A stretch of 64,000 nucleotides of DNA from Nocardia terrae (lineage in GTDB: Bacteria > Actinomycetota > Actinomycetes > Mycobacteriales > Mycobacteriaceae), in the NCBI RefSeq assembly GCF_009760405.1, contig NZ_WRPP01000001.1, forward strand, positions 2,000,909 through 2,064,908. The letters are read 5' to 3'. A model generated the notes under the pieces. That model ran no database searches and was not told the DNA's origin. It was given only the letters and a program-made list of their open reading frames with translations. Numbering within the stretch: position 1 is the stretch's first letter; the number at the start of each line of letters is the position of its first letter. The position numbers and the translations under genes are program-made. Positions 1 through 9,127 of the stretch are shown piece by piece.

Positions 1-356
1 CGCCCGATGCTAATTGTAAGCACCTCGTTTAGTTCTTCTTTTATCCGATGCTCGAGCTCGTTAATGCTGTCGCCATGAGTCCTCAAGATCTGTTTTGTCG
101 CGATTTCGAACGAAATCTTCTCGAATTCGGGGCTCTTCAAGAAATTCTCTACTTTTCGAGCCACGCTCGGCTCAAGGCCCTTGATGATCCCAGTTAGAGC
201 GCCTACGCACTTTGCTCCGTCGTGGCCAATTAATTGCTTTGCGGCTTTCCTGTCCGATATCCGCTTGCGTATCGGACTGTAGACCAAGCCTGCTGCGCGC
301 CCAGCCGAGGACGCTACTACTCGGCCAAACAGAAGCTCCAGACCTGTCACTGCCAT
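1..356 (-). CDS. Partial N-terminus of an unrecognised island protein
   Basis: An open frame runs on the minus strand from an ATG at 356 through the left edge, giving 118 residues without a stop. It begins MAVTGLELLFGRVVASSAG and is preceded by a purine-rich AAAGGGTGGG ribosome-binding site. The visible part is predicted largely helical and charged, with no membrane segment or catalytic motif. Base composition is clearly less GC-rich than the core genes to the right. N-termini like this occur on large multidomain NTPases, including NACHT/STAND defence proteins, but the diagnostic part lies outside the window, so that is only a guess. An integrase 0.5 kb away supports an island context. Confidence 0.6.
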   Translation of the reverse strand, partial: MAVTGLELLFGRVVASSAGRAAGLVYSPIRKRISDRKAAKQLIGHDGAKCVGALTGIIKGLEPSVARKVENFLKSPEFEKISFEIATKQILRTHGDSINELEHRIKEELNEVLTISIG

Positions 357-889
357 ATCCCACCCTTTGCATACTCGCCGATGTCGACGGTTAATTGACG
401 ACGCAACTAGCGCGTTGATGACACGCTACCCAAGCCGGAGCTACGTTGGAACAGTGTGCTGCTAACTTGGCACTATATGACTCGACGCCCCGTGGCAGTG
501 AGAAACTGAGGGTCGGACACAAGACCCGATATTCGGTTCATGTGGGCCCATGCAGGCCACGCCCCCGTGGTGGTTCTGGGTCGGTGAAGAAGATGACGGC
601 TCACCCGAGATGCCGCGAGAGCCAGGCTCGACTGGCCTCTTCACTCGATATGGGCAGGCTTGTAAACGCCAGCGGGCAGGATCGTGGGGCAGCAGCAGGC
701 AGCTCGTCGTGGGGCAAACGTGAGGCAGACAGCGGTCCAGGCAAGATCTCGCGTGTCCACTCGTGACCTCCGGTCAGAACGGCGAAAGTCCCTGACCTGT
801 AGGAATTCCTGGCCAGGTATCGGCCGCTTGTGGGCAAAGTGTCGGCCAGGTTGTCACACTGGTTTTACACACCAGCGGTCTGAAGTTGG
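357..889. other. Intergenic region between island gene and integrase
   Basis: Several short overlapping frames exist on both strands, but none has a convincing start site, codon pattern or recognisable protein. Just beyond the integrase stop codon (about 845-885) lies an imperfect dyad, CTGGT-N7-ACCAG. That is a plausible position for a recombination site next to a tyrosine recombinase, but nothing proves it. No RNA gene is evident. Confidence 0.4.
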
Positions 890-1792
890 TTAGAGGTCGC
901 CAAGATTCAGCCCGCGGGCTTCCTCTGCGGCGCGGGCGGCTGCTGTTGATTTCGTGTAGCGGTCGATCATGTCTCGGGTCTTCCATCCAGCGACTGCCAT
1001 GAGTCCGCCTTCGGTCCCGCCGGCGCCGAGCCACCGGGACGCGCCTGTGTGCCTGAGAATATGGGGGTGGAAGCCTTCGATGCCCGCCTGGTCGGCTCGG
1101 TAGCTCAGGGTGTCGTAGAGGGCCCAGTAAGTGAAACCTCTACTGCGTTCGCCTAGCCAGAGTTTGGGTGAGTCTGCAAGACGGTGGGTGCGGCGGGCTC
1201 GCAGGTAGCGGTCGAGCGAGCGGCCGGTTTGGAGACCGAAGGGGACGATGCGACCTTTGCCGCTCTTACCGCGCTGGACTATGACAAGGCCGCGGCGAAT
1301 GTCCAGGTCTGCCAGGTTGATGTCGGCGCATTCGCCAGCGCGCATCGCGGTTTCGAGCATCAGGCGAATGATGGCTTCGTCTCGGCGGTCGCGAAAGTCC
1401 TTGCCGTGGCAAGCTTTGATCAGTCCGTGGATCTGCTCATCGGTGAGGGCGGGGACGACTTTCTCGTCGAGTTTGGGAGGCTTCAGGCCCAAAAGGGGGT
1501 CGGAATCCAGTTCGTCTTCCTCAACGAGCCAGACCGAATAGCGCCGGAGTGCAAGCTGTCTCGCCCTCGCGGTCGTCGGTTCGAGGCCGGACGCGAGCAG
1601 TTCCGCGACGAAGGCGTTGACCTGGTTCCGGTCAAGTATCAGCGGATGGTCGTTCGCGGAACACCAGTCGAGGTAGAGGCGGACGCCGTACAGGTACGAG
1701 TTCACCGTGTGGTCGGATTTGCGTTCGGCTCGCAGTGCTAGCTCCCAGGACGGCAACAGCATGGCGAGATCGATCGTATGTTCGATCGCCAT
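890..1792 (-). CDS. Tyrosine recombinase/integrase
   Basis: A 300-residue phage-integrase family protein (XerC/D-like size) that would catalyse site-specific DNA strand exchange. An N-terminal SAM-like core-binding domain covers about residues 10-95. The catalytic domain shows the first Arg in TAMRAGE, the HILRHTGAS box giving His-x-x-Arg, Trp in place of the second His (VAGWKTRDM), and the nucleophile Tyr in IDRYTKS. The start is taken at ATG 1792, because upstream in-frame residues look like leader and overlap the terminator of sigA. It is probably the mobility gene of the island entering from the left. No excisionase was recognised beside it. Confidence 0.9.
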   Translation of the reverse strand: MAIEHTIDLAMLLPSWELALRAERKSDHTVNSYLYGVRLYLDWCSANDHPLILDRNQVNAFVAELLASGLEPTTARARQLALRRYSVWLVEEDELDSDPLLGLKPPKLDEKVVPALTDEQIHGLIKACHGKDFRDRRDEAIIRLMLETAMRAGECADINLADLDIRRGLVIVQRGKSGKGRIVPFGLQTGRSLDRYLRARRTHRLADSPKLWLGERSRGFTYWALYDTLSYRADQAGIEGFHPHILRHTGASRWLGAGGTEGGLMAVAGWKTRDMIDRYTKSTAAARAAEEARGLNLGDL

Positions 1793-1837
1793 GTCACTAT
1801 TTTGACTGAGAGCTCTATGCTCGTCCAGAAAACAGAA

Positions 1838-1871
1838 ATTGGGCCCCAAAGCCGCAGCTCAGGGGCCCAAT
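1838..1871 (-). terminator. sigA rho-independent terminator
   Basis: Ten-bp perfect arms ATTGGGCCCC and GGGGCCCAAT are separated by a 14-nt loop. Read on the minus strand they follow the sigA stop and lead into TTCTGTTTT. The integrase begins just beyond this hairpin. Confidence 0.8.
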
Positions 1872-1883
1872 CTTTGGGGATCG

Positions 1884-3338
1884 CTAGTCCAGATAGTCGC
1901 GCAAGACCTGGGAGCGGCTCGGGTGGCGGAGCTTGCTCATGGTCTTGGATTCGATTTGGCGGATGCGTTCGCGGGTTACGCCGTAGACCTGGCCGATTTC
2001 GTCCAGGGTTCGGGGCTGGCCGTCGGTGAGGCCGAAGCGGAGGCGGACGACGCCCGCTTCGCGCTCGGACAAGGTCTCGAGCACCGACTGCAATTGGTCC
2101 TGCAGCAGGGTGAAGGAGACTGCGTCGACGGCGACGACTGCTTCGGAGTCTTCGATGAAGTCGCCGAGCTGGGAGTCGCCCTCGTCGCCGATGGTCTGGT
2201 CCAGGGAGATGGGCTCACGCGCGTACTGCTGGATCTCGAGGACCTTCTCGGGCGTGATGTCCATTTCCTTGGCGAGCTCTTCCGGGGTGGGCTCGCGGCC
2301 CAGGTCCTGGAGGAGTTCGCGCTGGATGCGGCCGAGCTTGTTGATGACCTCGACCATGTGCACGGGGATGCGGATGGTGCGGGCCTGGTCGGCCATGGCG
2401 CGGGTGATGGCCTGGCGGATCCACCACGTCGCGTAGGTCGAGAACTTGTAGCCCTTGGTGTAGTCGAACTTCTCGACGGCGCGGATCAGACCGAGGTTGC
2501 CTTCCTGGATGAGGTCCAGGAACGCCATGCCGCGGCCGGTGTAGCGCTTGGCGAGGGAGACGACCAGTCGCAGGTTGGCTTCCAGCAGGTGGTTCTTGGC
2601 GCGGTTGCCGTCGCGCATGATCCACTGCAGGTCGCGGCGCGACTGCACGGGCAGCTTCTCGCCCTTCTCGGCGAACTCGCGCAGCTTCTCCGTGGCGTAG
2701 AGGCCGGCCTCGATGCGCTTGGCGAGCTCGACCTCCTCCTCGGCGTTGAGCAGCGCGACCTTACCGATCTGCTTGAGGTACGCGCGGACCGAGTCGGCGG
2801 AGGCGGTGAGCTCGGCGTCCTTGCGGGCCTGGCGCAGCGCCTCGGATTCCTCTTCGTCCCAGACGAAGTCGCCGGAGGCCTTGTCCTTCTCCGAGGGCTC
2901 GTCGGCCTCCTCGTCGGCCTCGACCCCGGCGGCGGGCTTGGCTGCGGTGGCCGGGACGGCCTCGCCTTCCTCGCCCTCCTCGTCGTCGTCCTCGTCGACG
3001 AGTTCCTCTTCGTCGCCGAGGTCGTCCTCGTCGATTTCGAGATCATCCAGATCGTCGAGTTCGAGCGACTCGTCCTCGATGCCCTCGTCGCCCTCGGCAC
3101 CTTCGGCACCGGGCTCGGCGGCCTTCTTCGGCGAAGCCTTCTTGGCGCCCGCCTTCTTGGCGACGGCCTTGGTGGCCTTCTTCGCGGCAGTCTTCTTGGC
3201 CGCGGTCTTCTTCGCTGCGGCCTTCTTGGCCGGAGCCTTCTTGGCGGCAGCCTTCTTGACCGGCCGTGCTGCGGTGGTGTCTGCTGAGTCGGCGGCTTCG
3301 GCCGATTCGGCGGTCTCCTGGGTATTCGTGGCTACCAC
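1884..3338 (-). CDS. sigA: Primary RNA polymerase sigma factor SigA (RpoD/HrdB type)
   Basis: A 484-residue group 1 sigma factor. Residues 25-75 form a Lys/Ala-rich tail of AAKK-type repeats, followed by a strongly acidic stretch (about 79-150) typical of actinobacterial SigA. Region 1.2 starts near 180. Regions 2.1-2.4 (about 247-320) contain the -10 recognition helix near [11 protein letters not shown]. The C-terminal region 4 HTH includes [12 protein letters not shown]. It directs housekeeping promoter recognition as part of the RNA polymerase holoenzyme. The start is a GTG at 3338. Next gene on this strand is ppgK, as in mycobacteria. The product looks intact, so the neighbouring island did not disrupt it. 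Confidence 0.97.
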   Translation of the reverse strand: MVATNTQETAESAEAADSADTTAARPVKKAAAKKAPAKKAAAKKTAAKKTAAKKATKAVAKKAGAKKASPKKAAEPGAEGAEGDEGIEDESLELDDLDDLEIDEDDLGDEEELVDEDDDEEGEEGEAVPATAAKPAAGVEADEEADEPSEKDKASGDFVWDEEESEALRQARKDAELTASADSVRAYLKQIGKVALLNAEEEVELAKRIEAGLYATEKLREFAEKGEKLPVQSRRDLQWIMRDGNRAKNHLLEANLRLVVSLAKRYTGRGMAFLDLIQEGNLGLIRAVEKFDYTKGYKFSTYATWWIRQAITRAMADQARTIRIPVHMVEVINKLGRIQRELLQDLGREPTPEELAKEMDITPEKVLEIQQYAREPISLDQTIGDEGDSQLGDFIEDSEAVVAVDAVSFTLLQDQLQSVLETLSEREAGVVRLRFGLTDGQPRTLDEIGQVYGVTRERIRQIESKTMSKLRHPSRSQVLRDYLD

Positions 3339-3491
3339 GTACGCCCTTTCGTGACGGTCTCGTGCGGCGTCACGCCAGAGTGGAATTCCGGCGGAGCGGT
3401 TCTGTCGGGGGGTAAACCGGCTCTCGTGCCGGTGTCGGTTTCCGGCCTACCGCCGGGCATGTGTTCCATTGTAACGATCGAACCAGCTTAC

Positions 3492-4250
3492 TTATGGCGC
3501 GATACCGGCCGACACCGCCATGGCGGCTCCCACGATGCCCGCGGTATTGCGCAGCACGGCGGGCACCACGGGGGTTCTGTTGGTGAGCAAGGGAATCCAT
3601 TCCTGGTAGTCGCGGCTGATGCCGCCACCGGCCACGAACACGTTCGGCCAGAACAGGTTTTCCAAGGTGATGAGCACCTTGGAGACCTCCCGCGCCCACT
3701 CCGGGTAGGTCATGCCGACCCGATCCTTGACCGAGGCGGCGGCGCGATGCTCGGCCTCGCGGCCGTCGACCTCCATGTGCCCGAGCTCGCTGTTGGGCAT
3801 GAGCACACCGTTGTACATGATCGCTGATCCGATCCCGGTGCCGAATGTGAGCAGCATGACCAATCCGTCGAGATCCTTTGCCGCGCCGTACCGGTCCTCG
3901 GCCATGCCCGCCGCGTCGGCGTCGTTGAGGACGGTCACCTCACGCCCGCCCAGCGCCACCGAGAACAGATGCCGGGCGTCGATGCCGACCCAGGTGGGGT
4001 CGATATTGGCGGCCGTGCGGATCTGCCCGTGCAGCACCACGCTGGGCATGGTGATGCCGACCGGGCCGTCCCAACCGGACTGCGCGACCAGCTTGGACAC
4101 CGACTCCGCGACCGCGTTCGGGGTGGCCGGGTGCGGGGTCGCGATCTTGATGCGCTCGTAGCAGAGCTCACCGGTCGCGAGATCGACCTCGCCCCCCTTC
4201 ACGCCGCTGCCACCGATATCGATGCCGAACGCGTGCCCGGGATCGGACAT
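3492..4250 (-). CDS. ppgK: Polyphosphate glucokinase
   Basis: A 252-residue ROK-family kinase that phosphorylates glucose using inorganic polyphosphate or ATP. The N-terminal phosphate-binding motif GIDIGGSGVKG is at residues 9-19. The catalytic Asp lies in LNDADAAG, the second phosphate loop is LTFGTGIGSA, and the ExGH signature is SELGHMEVDG. Size matches the actinobacterial PPGK family. It lies 153 bp upstream of sigA on the same strand and is divergent from suhB, an arrangement conserved in mycobacteria. Confidence 0.95.
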   Translation of the reverse strand: MSDPGHAFGIDIGGSGVKGGEVDLATGELCYERIKIATPHPATPNAVAESVSKLVAQSGWDGPVGITMPSVVLHGQIRTAANIDPTWVGIDARHLFSVALGGREVTVLNDADAAGMAEDRYGAAKDLDGLVMLLTFGTGIGSAIMYNGVLMPNSELGHMEVDGREAEHRAAASVKDRVGMTYPEWAREVSKVLITLENLFWPNVFVAGGGISRDYQEWIPLLTNRTPVVPAVLRNTAGIVGAAMAVSAGIAP

Positions 4251-4380
4251 GGACCACTCCTCGTTCTCCAGATGATTTGCCGGAAAGTCGCAGCTCTCCG
4301 GCCGATGACGGCTTGAATAGACCTCCGCCTGGTGTCGTGCACGACAAGCCTAATGCGCGGGATGCCGGATCTGTGCTGCG

Positions 4381-5322
4381 ATGGAGCTCGTGCCGGAATC
4401 GAATTTCACCTCCACCGCCCCTGCCTCCTCCGCGAACACCGACACTTCAGACATAGCCGAACTACGCCGTGTCGCGGTGTATCTCGCCGAGACCGCCGCC
4501 GCGCACGTCCGCGCCCGCCGTCCGGAGGTGTTCGGGCCCGGCGCCCGCGCCGAGGACGCCGTGCAGTCCAAGAGCACCCCGACCGACCCGGTCACCATCG
4601 TCGACACCGAGACCGAACAGCTGGTCCGCAAGCTGGTGGCCGAGATCCGCCCCGGCGACCGCGTGGTGGGCGAGGAGGACGGCGGCACCCTGGCCGACGA
4701 CCCCGACCACGTGCACTGGATCGTCGATCCCATCGACGGCACGGTCAACTTCCTCTACGACATCCCGTCCTATTCGGTGTCGGTGGCCGCGGTGCGCGGC
4801 GGCCGCCCGGTCGCGGGCGCGGTCGCCGACGTGGCGCACGCGGTCACCTTCAGCGCCGGGCTCGGCCTGGGGGCGCACCGCGCCGCCTCCAGCCTGGACG
4901 GCACCGCTCCCGGCGGCACGCCGATCGCCTTGCGCGCCAACCCCGTCGACAACCTGTCCATGGCGCTGGTGGCGACCGGCTTCGCCTACGCGACCGAGCG
5001 CCGCACCCGTCAGGGCGAGCTGGTGGCGCAGGTGCTGCCGCACATCCGCGACATCCGCCGCTTCGGTTCGGCCGCACTGGATCTGTGCGCGGTGGCCGAG
5101 GGCCGCACCGACGCCTACTACGAGCACGGCCTGAACCTGTGGGACTGGGCCGCGGGCGCGCTGATCGCCACCGAGGCGGGTGCGCGCCTGATCCTGCCGC
5201 CCGCACCCGACTCGCCGGGCGCCGCAGGGGATCTGGTGTCGGCGGCCGCTCCCGGCATCGCTGACGAACTGTTCGGTCTGTTCAAGCGTCTGGATGTCAC
5301 CACCCCTATCCCGGTTCCCTGA
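4381..5322 (+). CDS. suhB: Inositol monophosphatase family protein (SuhB)
   Basis: A 313-residue Mg2+-dependent phosphatase of the IMPase superfamily. Metal-binding motif A is GEEDGGT, motif B is IVDPIDGTVNF (the DPxDGT signature), and the C-terminal motif is WDWAAGALIATEAGA. It likely hydrolyses myo-inositol 1-phosphate, supplying inositol for phosphatidylinositol, lipomannan and mycothiol. An additional 30-40 residues precede the core, so a downstream start is possible, although ATG 4381 has no in-frame competitor close by. Divergent from ppgK across 130 bp. Confidence 0.93.
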   Translation: MELVPESNFTSTAPASSANTDTSDIAELRRVAVYLAETAAAHVRARRPEVFGPGARAEDAVQSKSTPTDPVTIVDTETEQLVRKLVAEIRPGDRVVGEEDGGTLADDPDHVHWIVDPIDGTVNFLYDIPSYSVSVAAVRGGRPVAGAVADVAHAVTFSAGLGLGAHRAASSLDGTAPGGTPIALRANPVDNLSMALVATGFAYATERRTRQGELVAQVLPHIRDIRRFGSAALDLCAVAEGRTDAYYEHGLNLWDWAAGALIATEAGARLILPPAPDSPGAAGDLVSAAAPGIADELFGLFKRLDVTTPIPVP

Positions 5323-5377
5323 CAGGGGGCTCGACAGCTTCGGTCGAAGCAGACAAACCAACCGAATCAAACAAAAC

Positions 5378-5409
5378 GAATCGCCGCGGCTGACCAGCCG
5401 CGGCGATTC
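5378..5409. terminator. Bidirectional terminator between suhB and cei
   Basis: A perfect 14-bp stem (GAATCGCCGCGGCT paired with its complement) with a four-base loop separates two convergent genes. On the minus strand it is followed by CGTTTTGTTT, making it strongest as the cei terminator. Confidence 0.85.
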
Positions 5410-5497
5410 CGTTATCCCGATTCGTATATTTCGTTGTGCCGGTACGGGTTTCGCACCGGCTCGAAGAATCAGAGCCGCGCCCGCGCGAAAGAGATTC

Positions 5498-6181
5498 TCA
5501 GCACTTCGCGTGCCGTGCTGCTTCCAGCAGTTTCGGGTCGATGGCCGGCGCGGTGCCGGGCGCCGGGTTCTTCAGCGACTTCAGTACCTCCTCGGCATCC
5601 GTACCGGGACGGATATCGCGGAACAGCGAGCCCAGCACCAGATCCACCGTGTCGTCCTGGCGCTGATCCTCGATCAGCTCCGCGCACGGCATGACCAGCT
5701 GCACCGAGGCCGCCGCGGGCCGCCCCTTGACGCCGAAGCGAATCTGCCCGGTGCAGTCCAGATCCCCGTTCACATAGACCGGGTCGTTGCCGATCTGCAC
5801 GTCCGGCGCGCTGGCGAAACCGAGGTCGCCCAGTTCGGAGGCCACGTGCGCGGCCTGGCCGCGCTGGTTGTTGGCATTGAAGACCCGCACCTTCGAGGAG
5901 GCGAGGGCGGCCGGCTCCACATCGCGTAACCGCGAGTTGGACACCCGCTCCCCGAGCGGCGCGGGCTTGGCCGCGGACGTGCTCGAGGCGGGGCTGGGGG
6001 AGTTGCAGGCCATGGCGCCCTGGTCACTCTCGGTCGTCGTCAGCGCTTTGAACCACACGCCGACGCAGATCAGAGCGATGACTCCCACCATTGCCGCCCA
6101 CGGCTCCCAGCGACGCCGAATGAACGGCCGCCCCTTCGGATCGGACGAGTTACCTTGGGTGATCAGTGAAACCACGCTCAC
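5498..6181 (-). CDS. cei: Envelope integrity protein Cei (LytR_C domain)
   Basis: A 227-residue membrane-anchored protein resembling Rv2700. A cytoplasmic N-terminus with RRRW precedes one membrane helix (about residues 28-47), then a Ser/Ala/Pro linker and an extracytoplasmic LytR C-terminal-type domain starting near KVRVFNANNQRGQAAHVA. The domain has three Cys (DCTG, MPCAE and the final C), which could form disulfides. In mycobacteria Cei is needed for envelope integrity. The exact role is unknown. Start taken as GTG 6181; a GTG two codons later is also possible. Confidence 0.88.
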   Translation of the reverse strand: MSVVSLITQGNSSDPKGRPFIRRRWEPWAAMVGVIALICVGVWFKALTTTESDQGAMACNSPSPASSTSAAKPAPLGERVSNSRLRDVEPAALASSKVRVFNANNQRGQAAHVASELGDLGFASAPDVQIGNDPVYVNGDLDCTGQIRFGVKGRPAAASVQLVMPCAELIEDQRQDDTVDLVLGSLFRDIRPGTDAEEVLKSLKNPAPGTAPAIDPKLLEAARHAKC

Positions 6182-6658
6182 ACTCTACGAAAGCGTGAGG
6201 GTGGGTGCGTGCATGGCCACGGCAAGTCGGGCGGCGCATGTGCCGGGGAAGGCCGCGATATGCGTGCTGGGAGGCCGCCGCGCGGATGAAGGGGAGGTCT
6301 CGGGGCCTGCGAGGAAGATCTCGGCGAGTTCCCTCATCGGTGACGATTGCCCCTCAGTTTCAACTCGCGAGGGTTTTGATTGCGACTTTTGTCCCGGGGT
6401 CCGCTATTGTCTGGCGGCCCAGATCGTACAACCCAGGTGAAACTGGGGATCGATTTCGGGAACAACAAGGGCATGTCCTGCGTTGACCGAGCGCGATCCG
6501 CTGCGGATGAAGGACTATCCGGCTCGGATCTGTGACCGGTGTACGCGTGACGTACACCACGGGCGGGGCGGCATTCCCTCCCGGTCCGGCACCCGAAAGG
6601 TGCCGGTCAGGTGGGTGCCGGTCCGGGATATACGGAGTAAGGACGAGGGGAAGACGAC
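6182..6658 (+). promoter_or_regulatory. Long leader/promoter region upstream of the DUF4193 gene
   Basis: This 477-bp divergent intergenic region has no credible gene. A possible SigA-type promoter is TTGCGA (6380-6385) and TATTGT (6405-6410) with a 19-bp spacer, which would leave a leader of about 240 nt before the ATG at 6659. Short GC-rich dyads occur near 6590-6625. No known riboswitch was recognised. Confidence 0.35.
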
Positions 6659-6961
6659 ATGGCAACCGACTATGACGCACCGCGGCGCAGTGAATCCGAC
6701 GAGGTATCGGAGGACTCGCTGGAGGAGCTGAAGGCTCGCCGCAACGAAGCCGCGTCCGCCGTCGTGGATATCGACGAATCCGATACCGCGGAGTCGTTCG
6801 AGCTTCCCGGCGCGGACCTTTCCGAGGAGGTTCTCTCGGTTCGGGTCATCCCGAAGCAGGCCGACGAGTTCACTTGCTCGAGCTGCTTCCTGGTGCACCA
6901 CCGCAGCCGACTGGCCAGCGAAGCCGGCGGTCAGCTGATCTGCATGGATTGCGCCGCCTAG
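6659..6961 (+). CDS. DUF4193 family zinc-ribbon protein
   Basis: A 100-residue protein of the DUF4193 family (Rv2699c-like), small and acidic at the N-terminus. The C-terminus is a likely zinc ribbon with two CxxC pairs, FTCSSCFLVHH and ICMDCAA. The position between cei and a DUF3093 gene is the same as in mycobacteria. Function is unknown. An RNA polymerase- or nucleic acid-binding role would be only a guess from the zinc ribbon. Confidence 0.9.
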   Translation: MATDYDAPRRSESDEVSEDSLEELKARRNEAASAVVDIDESDTAESFELPGADLSEEVLSVRVIPKQADEFTCSSCFLVHHRSRLASEAGGQLICMDCAA

Positions 6962-7079
6962 AGGCACTGTCCAGGTAGAGAATCCGCAGGATCGAAGAGG
7001 ATTCCGTCAGCCCGCGCTCGGTTCGCCGAGCGCGGTCAGGAACCGGTCATGCTGCACGACCGGTGCCTTTCACAACAGC

Positions 7080-7601
7080 TCAAGCCTTTTCGGCCGCGTT
7101 CTCCAGGCCGAGGGCGGCGATGATCTTTTCCGGATGACGTGTGCTGACCAGCCAGTACGGTGTCGGATCATCCGGATCGTCGAGCACGAGCAACACCATC
7201 GGCCCCACCCAGGCCCGATGCTGCACGAAGGCGGCCGGGTCGAGCTGGCGACCCAGCGCCGCGCTCTTCGCGCTGGTCGGCACCGGCGCCGCGCGCTTGA
7301 CGAAGGTCGCGGGCAGGTGGGCGCGATCGGTGCGCAGCTCCGGTACGCCGTCGGCGTCGACGGCCACTTCCACGCGATGACGCGAGAACCACACCAGCAC
7401 CCACGCCGCGATCGGGAACAGCAGCACGTAGGGCAGCCACGCGCGCACTCCCGGTGCGCCCATGTGGATTTCGGCTGCCAGCAGCCCGGTCACCACGAGG
7501 GCGACGGGCACCCACCACAGCGGCACCCAGAGGCGCTCGGTGTAGAGGGGCTGGGTCTTCTGCTGAGGTTCCATGGTCACCTGGGGCTGCTGGTCGGACA
7601 C
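7080..7601 (-). CDS. DUF3093 membrane protein
   Basis: A 173-residue protein of the DUF3093 family (Rv2698-like). Two closely spaced hydrophobic helices (about residues 28-46 and 55-71) follow a cytoplasmic N-terminus. The rest forms a small beta-rich domain with VLDDPDDPTPYWLVSTRHPEKI near the end. Start is GTG 7601. It is divergent from dut over 52 bp. The product has no assigned function. Confidence 0.87.
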   Translation of the reverse strand: MSDQQPQVTMEPQQKTQPLYTERLWVPLWWVPVALVVTGLLAAEIHMGAPGVRAWLPYVLLFPIAAWVLVWFSRHRVEVAVDADGVPELRTDRAHLPATFVKRAAPVPTSAKSAALGRQLDPAAFVQHRAWVGPMVLLVLDDPDDPTPYWLVSTRHPEKIIAALGLENAAEKA

Positions 7602-7653
7602 GACATCAGACTAGGTCAATGACTGCGGGGGCGAACGCGTAGGCTCGGCCTAC

Positions 7654-8154
7654 GTGACCGGTATTCCACCTATTCCCCTGCTGCGGCTCGATCCCGGCAT
7701 CCCCGTACCCGCACGTGCCCATGAAGGCGACGCGGGCGTGGACCTGTGCACGACAGAGGACGTCATCATCGAACCGGGGGAGCGGGTGCTCGTCGGCACC
7801 GGCATCGCGGTGGCGCTCCCGCTCGGCACGGTCGGTTTGATCCATCCCCGTTCGGGTCTGGCGGCCAAGGCGGGCCTGTCGGTCGTCAATACCCCCGGCA
7901 CGGTCGACGCGGGCTATCGCGGCGAGATCAAGGTGTGCCTGATCAATCACGATCCGCGCGCGGCCATCGAGCTCCGCCGGGGTGACCGGATTGCCCAGTT
8001 GCTGGTGCAGAAGGTGGAATTGGTGGACTTCGTGGAGGTCGAGTCCCTCGACGACACCACACGCGGCGCAGGAGGATACGGATCCAGCGGTGGGCACGCC
8101 AGCCTCGCCGCGGGGTCCGGTGGGGCGGGTCAGGCGACCGGCAAGGAGGCATGA
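7654..8154 (+). CDS. dut: dUTP diphosphatase
   Basis: A 166-residue trimeric dUTPase that hydrolyses dUTP to dUMP and pyrophosphate, limiting uracil incorporation into DNA. All five motifs are present in order: EGDAGVDL (1), [11 protein letters not shown] (2), [14 protein letters not shown] (3, catalytic Asp), [11 protein letters not shown] (4) and [11 protein letters not shown] (5, glycine-rich lid). A Gly/Ala-rich C-terminal extension follows motif 5. Start is GTG 7654. The stop overlaps an ATG of the next gene, implying translational coupling. Confidence 0.97.
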   Translation: MTGIPPIPLLRLDPGIPVPARAHEGDAGVDLCTTEDVIIEPGERVLVGTGIAVALPLGTVGLIHPRSGLAAKAGLSVVNTPGTVDAGYRGEIKVCLINHDPRAAIELRRGDRIAQLLVQKVELVDFVEVESLDDTTRGAGGYGSSGGHASLAAGSGGAGQATGKEA

Positions 8155-8156
8155 CG

Positions 8157-9020
8157 ATGGCATTCGGACGCAAGAAGAACAAGGGCGGCGACAGAGACGA
8201 CGCCCCTCAGTACGACGAGTTCGCCGACTACGACGAGAACGAGTACGACTACGACGACGAACTCGACTACGAGTCGGACGAGTTCGACGACGAGGAGTTC
8301 GACGAGCCGGCCGCCGCGGCCGGCCCGACCACGGGCCCCTACGACTACGAAGACGTCGCCGACCGCCTCGAGACCGTCGCCGACCAGCGCCTGGACCTGG
8401 GCTCGGTCATCGTGCCGGTCCCGCCGGGCGGCCAGCTGCAGGTCGAGATGACCCCCGACGGCGCCCCGCAGGCGGTGCACCTGGCCACCCAGCACGGCCG
8501 AATCACGGTGGCGGCCTACGCCGCCCCCAAGACCTCGGGCCAATGGCGTTCGGTGGCAGCCGATCTGGCCGAGACCCTGCGCAAGGACGGAGCGACCGTC
8601 TCGGTCGTGCAGGGTCCGTGGGGCCGTGAGCTGCACGCTGTCACCCAGGGCGCGGACCTGCGCTTCATCGGTGTGGACGGCTACCGCTGGATGGTCCGCC
8701 TGGTCGCCGCCGGCCCGTCGGGCGCGGCCGACGACAACTCCCCGCTGGTCGCCGCCGCCCGCACGGTCCTCGGCGAAACGGTGGTCCGTCGCGGCGACGA
8801 GCCCCTCCCGGTCCGCGAGCCCCTCCCGGTCGTCCTACCCCAGGAGCTGGCAGACCAACTAGCGGCGGCCCACCAGCAACAACTGGCCGCCCAACAACAG
8901 GCGATGCAGGCCCAAATGGCCGCCATGCAAGGCGGTCCGGCCTACCAGCCCGAACAGCCCCCCGCCGAACCCCGCCGCGGTGCGGAAGGTTCGGCCATGC
9001 AGCAGCTCGGCCTGAACTGA
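8157..9020 (+). CDS. DUF3710 family protein
   Basis: A 287-residue protein (Rv2696c-like). The N-terminus is basic, AFGRKKNKGG, then extremely acidic and tyrosine-rich (about residues 18-60, DE/Y repeats). A globular DUF3710 domain with VPVPPGGQLQVEM and DLRFIGVDGYRWMVR follows. The tail is a Gln/Ala-rich coil-forming segment with several Met. A ribosome-binding site AAGGAGG at 8143-8149 fits ATG 8157 better than the overlapping ATG 8151. Operonic with dut. Function unknown. Confidence 0.9.
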   Translation: MAFGRKKNKGGDRDDAPQYDEFADYDENEYDYDDELDYESDEFDDEEFDEPAAAAGPTTGPYDYEDVADRLETVADQRLDLGSVIVPVPPGGQLQVEMTPDGAPQAVHLATQHGRITVAAYAAPKTSGQWRSVAADLAETLRKDGATVSVVQGPWGRELHAVTQGADLRFIGVDGYRWMVRLVAAGPSGAADDNSPLVAAARTVLGETVVRRGDEPLPVREPLPVVLPQELADQLAAAHQQQLAAQQQAMQAQMAAMQGGPAYQPEQPPAEPRRGAEGSAMQQLGLN

Positions 9021-9039
9021 CCGCCCAGCCCGACAAGAC

Positions 9040-9076
9040 AAAACGGGGCACCGCCACGCCGGCGGTGCCCCGTTTT
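9040..9076. terminator. Strong rho-independent terminator after the dut operon
   Basis: A perfect 16-bp stem (AAAACGGGGCACCGCC and its complement) with a five-base loop ends in CGTTTT. Because it begins with AAAAC it also serves the convergent hydrolase gene. Confidence 0.92.
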
Positions 9077-9127
9077 CGCTCTCAGCGCAACACTCGGCCC
9101 CGCCCTCTTCACTGATCTAGGCGGCTT

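Noticed and set aside
446..766. Possible small gene or excisionase beside the integrase
   Set aside because: No HTH or ribosome-binding site; composition looks random.
1839..3287. 482-residue plus-strand frame opposite sigA
   Set aside because: It is the mirror of sigA coding sequence; the translation is Val/Leu/Gly-biased without domain, caused by GC-rich third positions.
6205..6486. Coding frames in the cei-DUF4193 spacer
   Set aside because: Low-complexity Arg/Gly-rich translations with no ribosome-binding site; the area fits a leader/promoter better.
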